Shown in pieces: positions 57,890 through 59,246 of a DNA stretch of 59,246 bases (positions within the stretch are counted from its first letter, which is position 1; each line of letters begins with the position of its first letter). This stretch comes from CAYVMX01 sp964452725 (GTDB taxonomy: Bacteria > Patescibacteriota > Gracilibacteria > JAHISY01). The DNA is taken from NCBI GenBank assembly GCA_964452725.1, contig CAYVMX010000006.1, positions 1 to 59,246 on the forward strand. Direction: 5' to 3'. A program made the position numbers and the translations under genes. A model generated the notes under the pieces. That model saw only the letters and a list, made by a program, of their open reading frames with translations, was not told the DNA's origin and did no database searches.

Positions 57890-58861
57890 ATGTCAAAGCA
57901 ACTAACTCGTCTTCGCTCGACAAAGCGAGCTACGAAAAAGTTCACTGTCGCAGTACTAGCTGGTGGCGATGCTGCCGAACGTCAGATTTCGCATCAGTCT
58001 GGTCGAGCAGTTGTGACAGCTTGTCGTACGCTCGGATATCGTGCGTTGCTTTTTGACCCAGCACGCGATTTGACGAAACTGTGTCGAGCAAAGAATCAGA
58101 TCGATGTCGTGTTTCCCGCACTCCACGGTAGGGGAGGAGAGAACGGCAGCATCCAAGGACTACTGGAGCTTTTACAATTACCTTATGTTGGTTCAGGTCT
58201 TATTGCCTCGGCTACAGCTTTTGGCAAGGTACTCGCCAAAGCAGTCTACAGACAAGCCAAATTGCCAGTAGCACGTGACTTTGTTGCGCTCAAAAGTGAT
58301 TCCGCGGCAGCCGCAAAAGCTTTGAAAAAAGTGGGTTTACCGTGTTTTGTGAAACCAGCAAATGAAGGTAGTAGCTACGGCGCAAGCGCAGTACGCAAAA
58401 GGTCCGAGCTCCTGGCAGCCCTCAAAAAAGCATGGCGCTATGACGCAGAAGTCCTAGTAGAAGAGCTAATCGAAGGCACAGAGATCAGTGTCGGAGTCTT
58501 GGAAATCGGTGATCAGCTACAAGCTCTGCCAATCGCTGAAATCCACCCCAAATTTGGATTTTTTGACCTCAAAGCAAAATACAATCCCAAACTTTGTGCT
58601 GAAATTATACCTGCTGAGATATCGAACAAACTCAAGAAAAAAGCTCAAACCTTTGCCAAAAAAGCACATCAGATCTTACAACTACGAGATCTATCGCGGA
58701 CCGATATGTTGATCCGCAATGACAAAATCTATTTATTGGAAACTAATACACTACCAGGCCTCACACCAAATTCACTTTTTCCAAAAATGGCTCGCGCGGC
58801 TGAAATAAGCTTCGAAAAGCTAGTCGGGGGACTACTCAATTGCGCTCGTAGTAGACTTTGA
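57890..58861 (+). CDS. ddl: D-alanine-D-alanine ligase
   Basis: A 323-residue ATP-grasp enzyme making the D-Ala-D-Ala end of peptidoglycan precursors. FTVAVLAGGDAAERQISHQS is the N-terminal motif; FPALHGRGGENGSIQGLLEL, LPCFVKPANEGSSYGAS, and LLETNTLPGLTPNSLFPKMA (metal/ATP site) follow. The start is the ATG of MSKQLTRLRS, 10 bp after secF; an earlier in-frame start would overlap secF and add nothing conserved. It supports a real cell wall in this organism. Its 3' end overlaps the convergent small membrane gene by 30 bp. Confidence 0.93.
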   Translation: MSKQLTRLRSTKRATKKFTVAVLAGGDAAERQISHQSGRAVVTACRTLGYRALLFDPARDLTKLCRAKNQIDVVFPALHGRGGENGSIQGLLELLQLPYVGSGLIASATAFGKVLAKAVYRQAKLPVARDFVALKSDSAAAAKALKKVGLPCFVKPANEGSSYGASAVRKRSELLAALKKAWRYDAEVLVEELIEGTEISVGVLEIGDQLQALPIAEIHPKFGFFDLKAKYNPKLCAEIIPAEISNKLKKKAQTFAKKAHQILQLRDLSRTDMLIRNDKIYLLETNTLPGLTPNSLFPKMARAAEISFEKLVGGLLNCARSRL

Positions 58862-59035
58862 ATCATCACAGATTTGAAATACAATTTTACCATCTTGCTT
58901 TGTAGAGCAAAGATCTGGCACGATTTTCTCCAGTGCCCAAAAGCCTAATATTCCTGTATATAAGAGTGCCAAGAATGCACCTATCAAAACTAAATTTAGA
59001 ATGAACGATACTATAATTAAAGATTTTGATTCCAT
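58832..59035 (-). CDS. small single-pass membrane protein, unknown
   Basis: A 67-residue protein with one hydrophobic helix (about 7-30, IIVSFILNLVLIGAFLALLY) and a short, probably extracytoplasmic tail with two cysteines (CSTKQDGKIVFQICDD). The ATG is placed 6 nt after a perfect TATAAT box; earlier in-frame codons lie in the promoter. The gene has no recognised family. It overlaps the end of ddl by 30 bp on the opposite strand. The perfect promoter supports its being real. Confidence 0.65.
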   Translation of the reverse strand: MESKSLIIVSFILNLVLIGAFLALLYTGILGFWALEKIVPDLCSTKQDGKIVFQICDDSKSTTSAIE

Positions 59036-59041
59036 GTTTAT

Positions 59042-59070
59042 ATTATACATGGAAGTCTTTTTTTTGTCAA
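59042..59070 (-). promoter_or_regulatory. consensus promoter of a leaderless small gene
   Basis: On the minus strand TTGACA, 17 nt, TATAAT, the perfect consensus. Only six bases (ATAAAC) separate the -10 box from the ATG, so the transcript should begin at or next to the start codon. Confidence 0.85.
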
Positions 59071-59176
59071 AAAAACCTGTAAACTATAATGGATTTCATT
59101 GCGTCGCTCGTCCACACGACTGCTAACGTATAACGTATCACATTTCTCACTATACCTCCCCAAACAGCCTCAGAAC

Positions 59177-59195
59177 TTTCCGCCTGCGGCGGAAA
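59177..59195. repeat. 8-bp inverted repeat downstream of the tRNA
   Basis: TTTCCGCC, TGC, GGCGGAAA. It follows the minus-strand tRNA. No T run follows the hairpin on the tRNA strand, so it is not a typical terminator. The sequence resembles common intergenic palindromes. Confidence 0.55.
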
Positions 59196-59205
59196 AACCT
59201 GAGTC

Positions 59206-59246
59206 TGGCTCGGGAGGCGGGATTCGAACCCGCGACCCTTCGGTTA
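59206..59246 (-). tRNA. tRNA, 3' half only (isotype not determinable)
   Basis: The window edge cuts the gene at the anticodon loop. Visible on the minus strand are T36 and A37-A38, half of the anticodon stem, variable GGGTC, T stem-loop GCGGG-TTCGAAT-CCCGC, acceptor CTCCCGA, discriminator G and an encoded CCA. Anticodon base 36 is T, so it reads codons beginning with A (for example Asn, Lys, Thr or Met). Confidence 0.85.

Noticed and set aside
59064..59090. Plus-strand promoter TTGTCA-15-TATAAT near the right end
   Set aside because: The spacing is too short and no plus-strand gene follows; the overlapping minus-strand consensus promoter fits better.
1..59246. UGA decoded as glycine (code 25) as in Gracilibacteria/Absconditabacteria
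   Set aside because: Several genes stop at TGA exactly where the family ends or where the next gene begins (dxr/ispDF ATGA overlap, Lgt-like/zinc-ribbon overlap, ispE). No TGA interrupts a conserved protein.

Overview
The window looks like part of a small, gene-dense genome of a monoderm bacterium, most likely a Candidate Phyla Radiation (Patescibacteria) or Peregrinibacteria-like lineage. This is inferred from very short intergenic spaces, many small membrane proteins of unknown function, a subtilase with S-layer-homology repeats, divergent isoprenoid enzymes and dispersed palindromic repeats. TGA acts as a normal stop (for example at the end of the Lgt-like gene), so the UGA-glycine code of Gracilibacteria does not apply. 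The lineage cannot be fixed without 16S rRNA or concatenated ribosomal proteins. The record is a scaffold: 100 Ns at 41862-41961 are flanked on both sides by the same 55 bases, so the two contigs probably overlap and nothing is missing.

Layout. 1-8.5 kb: the tail of a GIY-YIG nuclease, a 2-Cys peroxiredoxin, a ferritin-like protein, a secreted S8 protease with TIG-like and SLH domains, a two-component pair, RadC and two unrecognised proteins. 8.6-15.8 kb: acetolactate synthase plus an aldehyde dehydrogenase, then folD-purF-purD. 15.9-22.5 kb: a GspF-N-like membrane protein, an Lgt-like protein, a zinc-ribbon membrane protein, the MEP-pathway block dxr-ispDF-ispE, and tRNA-Leu(CAG). 22.5-33.3 kb: PcrA helicase, ferredoxin, a lone trpD, pth, a LOG-like protein, Obg, a YqeY-like protein, tRNA-Leu(CAA), class I fumarase and an NSS symporter. 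33.3-41.8 kb, all on the minus strand: the F-type ATP synthase operon (atpI-like, B, E, F, H, A, G) headed by a pseudo-receiver protein, then rplO-secY and infC-rpmI-rplT. 42-49.1 kb: truB, a WecA/MraY-like transferase, ribosomal protein S1, two neighbouring proteins with carbonic-anhydrase-like metal motifs, a membrane protein and an LCP cell-wall ligase. 49.2-53.3 kb: a minus-strand operon grpE-holB-ricT-TPR-zinc ribbon-53 aa-atpC. 53.4-59.2 kb: a cupin, an unknown protein, remodelled secD and secF, ddl, a small membrane protein and a partial tRNA.

How the genes fit together. Envelope genes are well represented: MEP enzymes for polyprenyl carriers, a polyprenyl-phosphate sugar transferase, LCP ligase, Ddl, SecYDF, Lgt-like protein and an SLH protease. 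Housekeeping genes cover translation, purine synthesis, replication and repair. Energy metabolism is represented by an apparently H+-type ATP synthase whose atpC sits 11 kb from the main operon and whose atpD is not in the window.

The most unusual points are: (1) SecD carries an inserted parvulin (PpiC) domain, an extra two-helix segment and an EF-hand-like loop, and SecF carries a matching extra two-helix insertion; (2) start codons almost never have a Shine-Dalgarno sequence, and several lie 6-9 nt after a -10 box, which suggests leaderless mRNAs; (3) short dispersed repeats sit in frame inside enzyme genes (ispDF, ispE, fumarase); (4) two adjacent proteins share a CxDxR...His...Cys pattern with identical Cys-to-His spacing.
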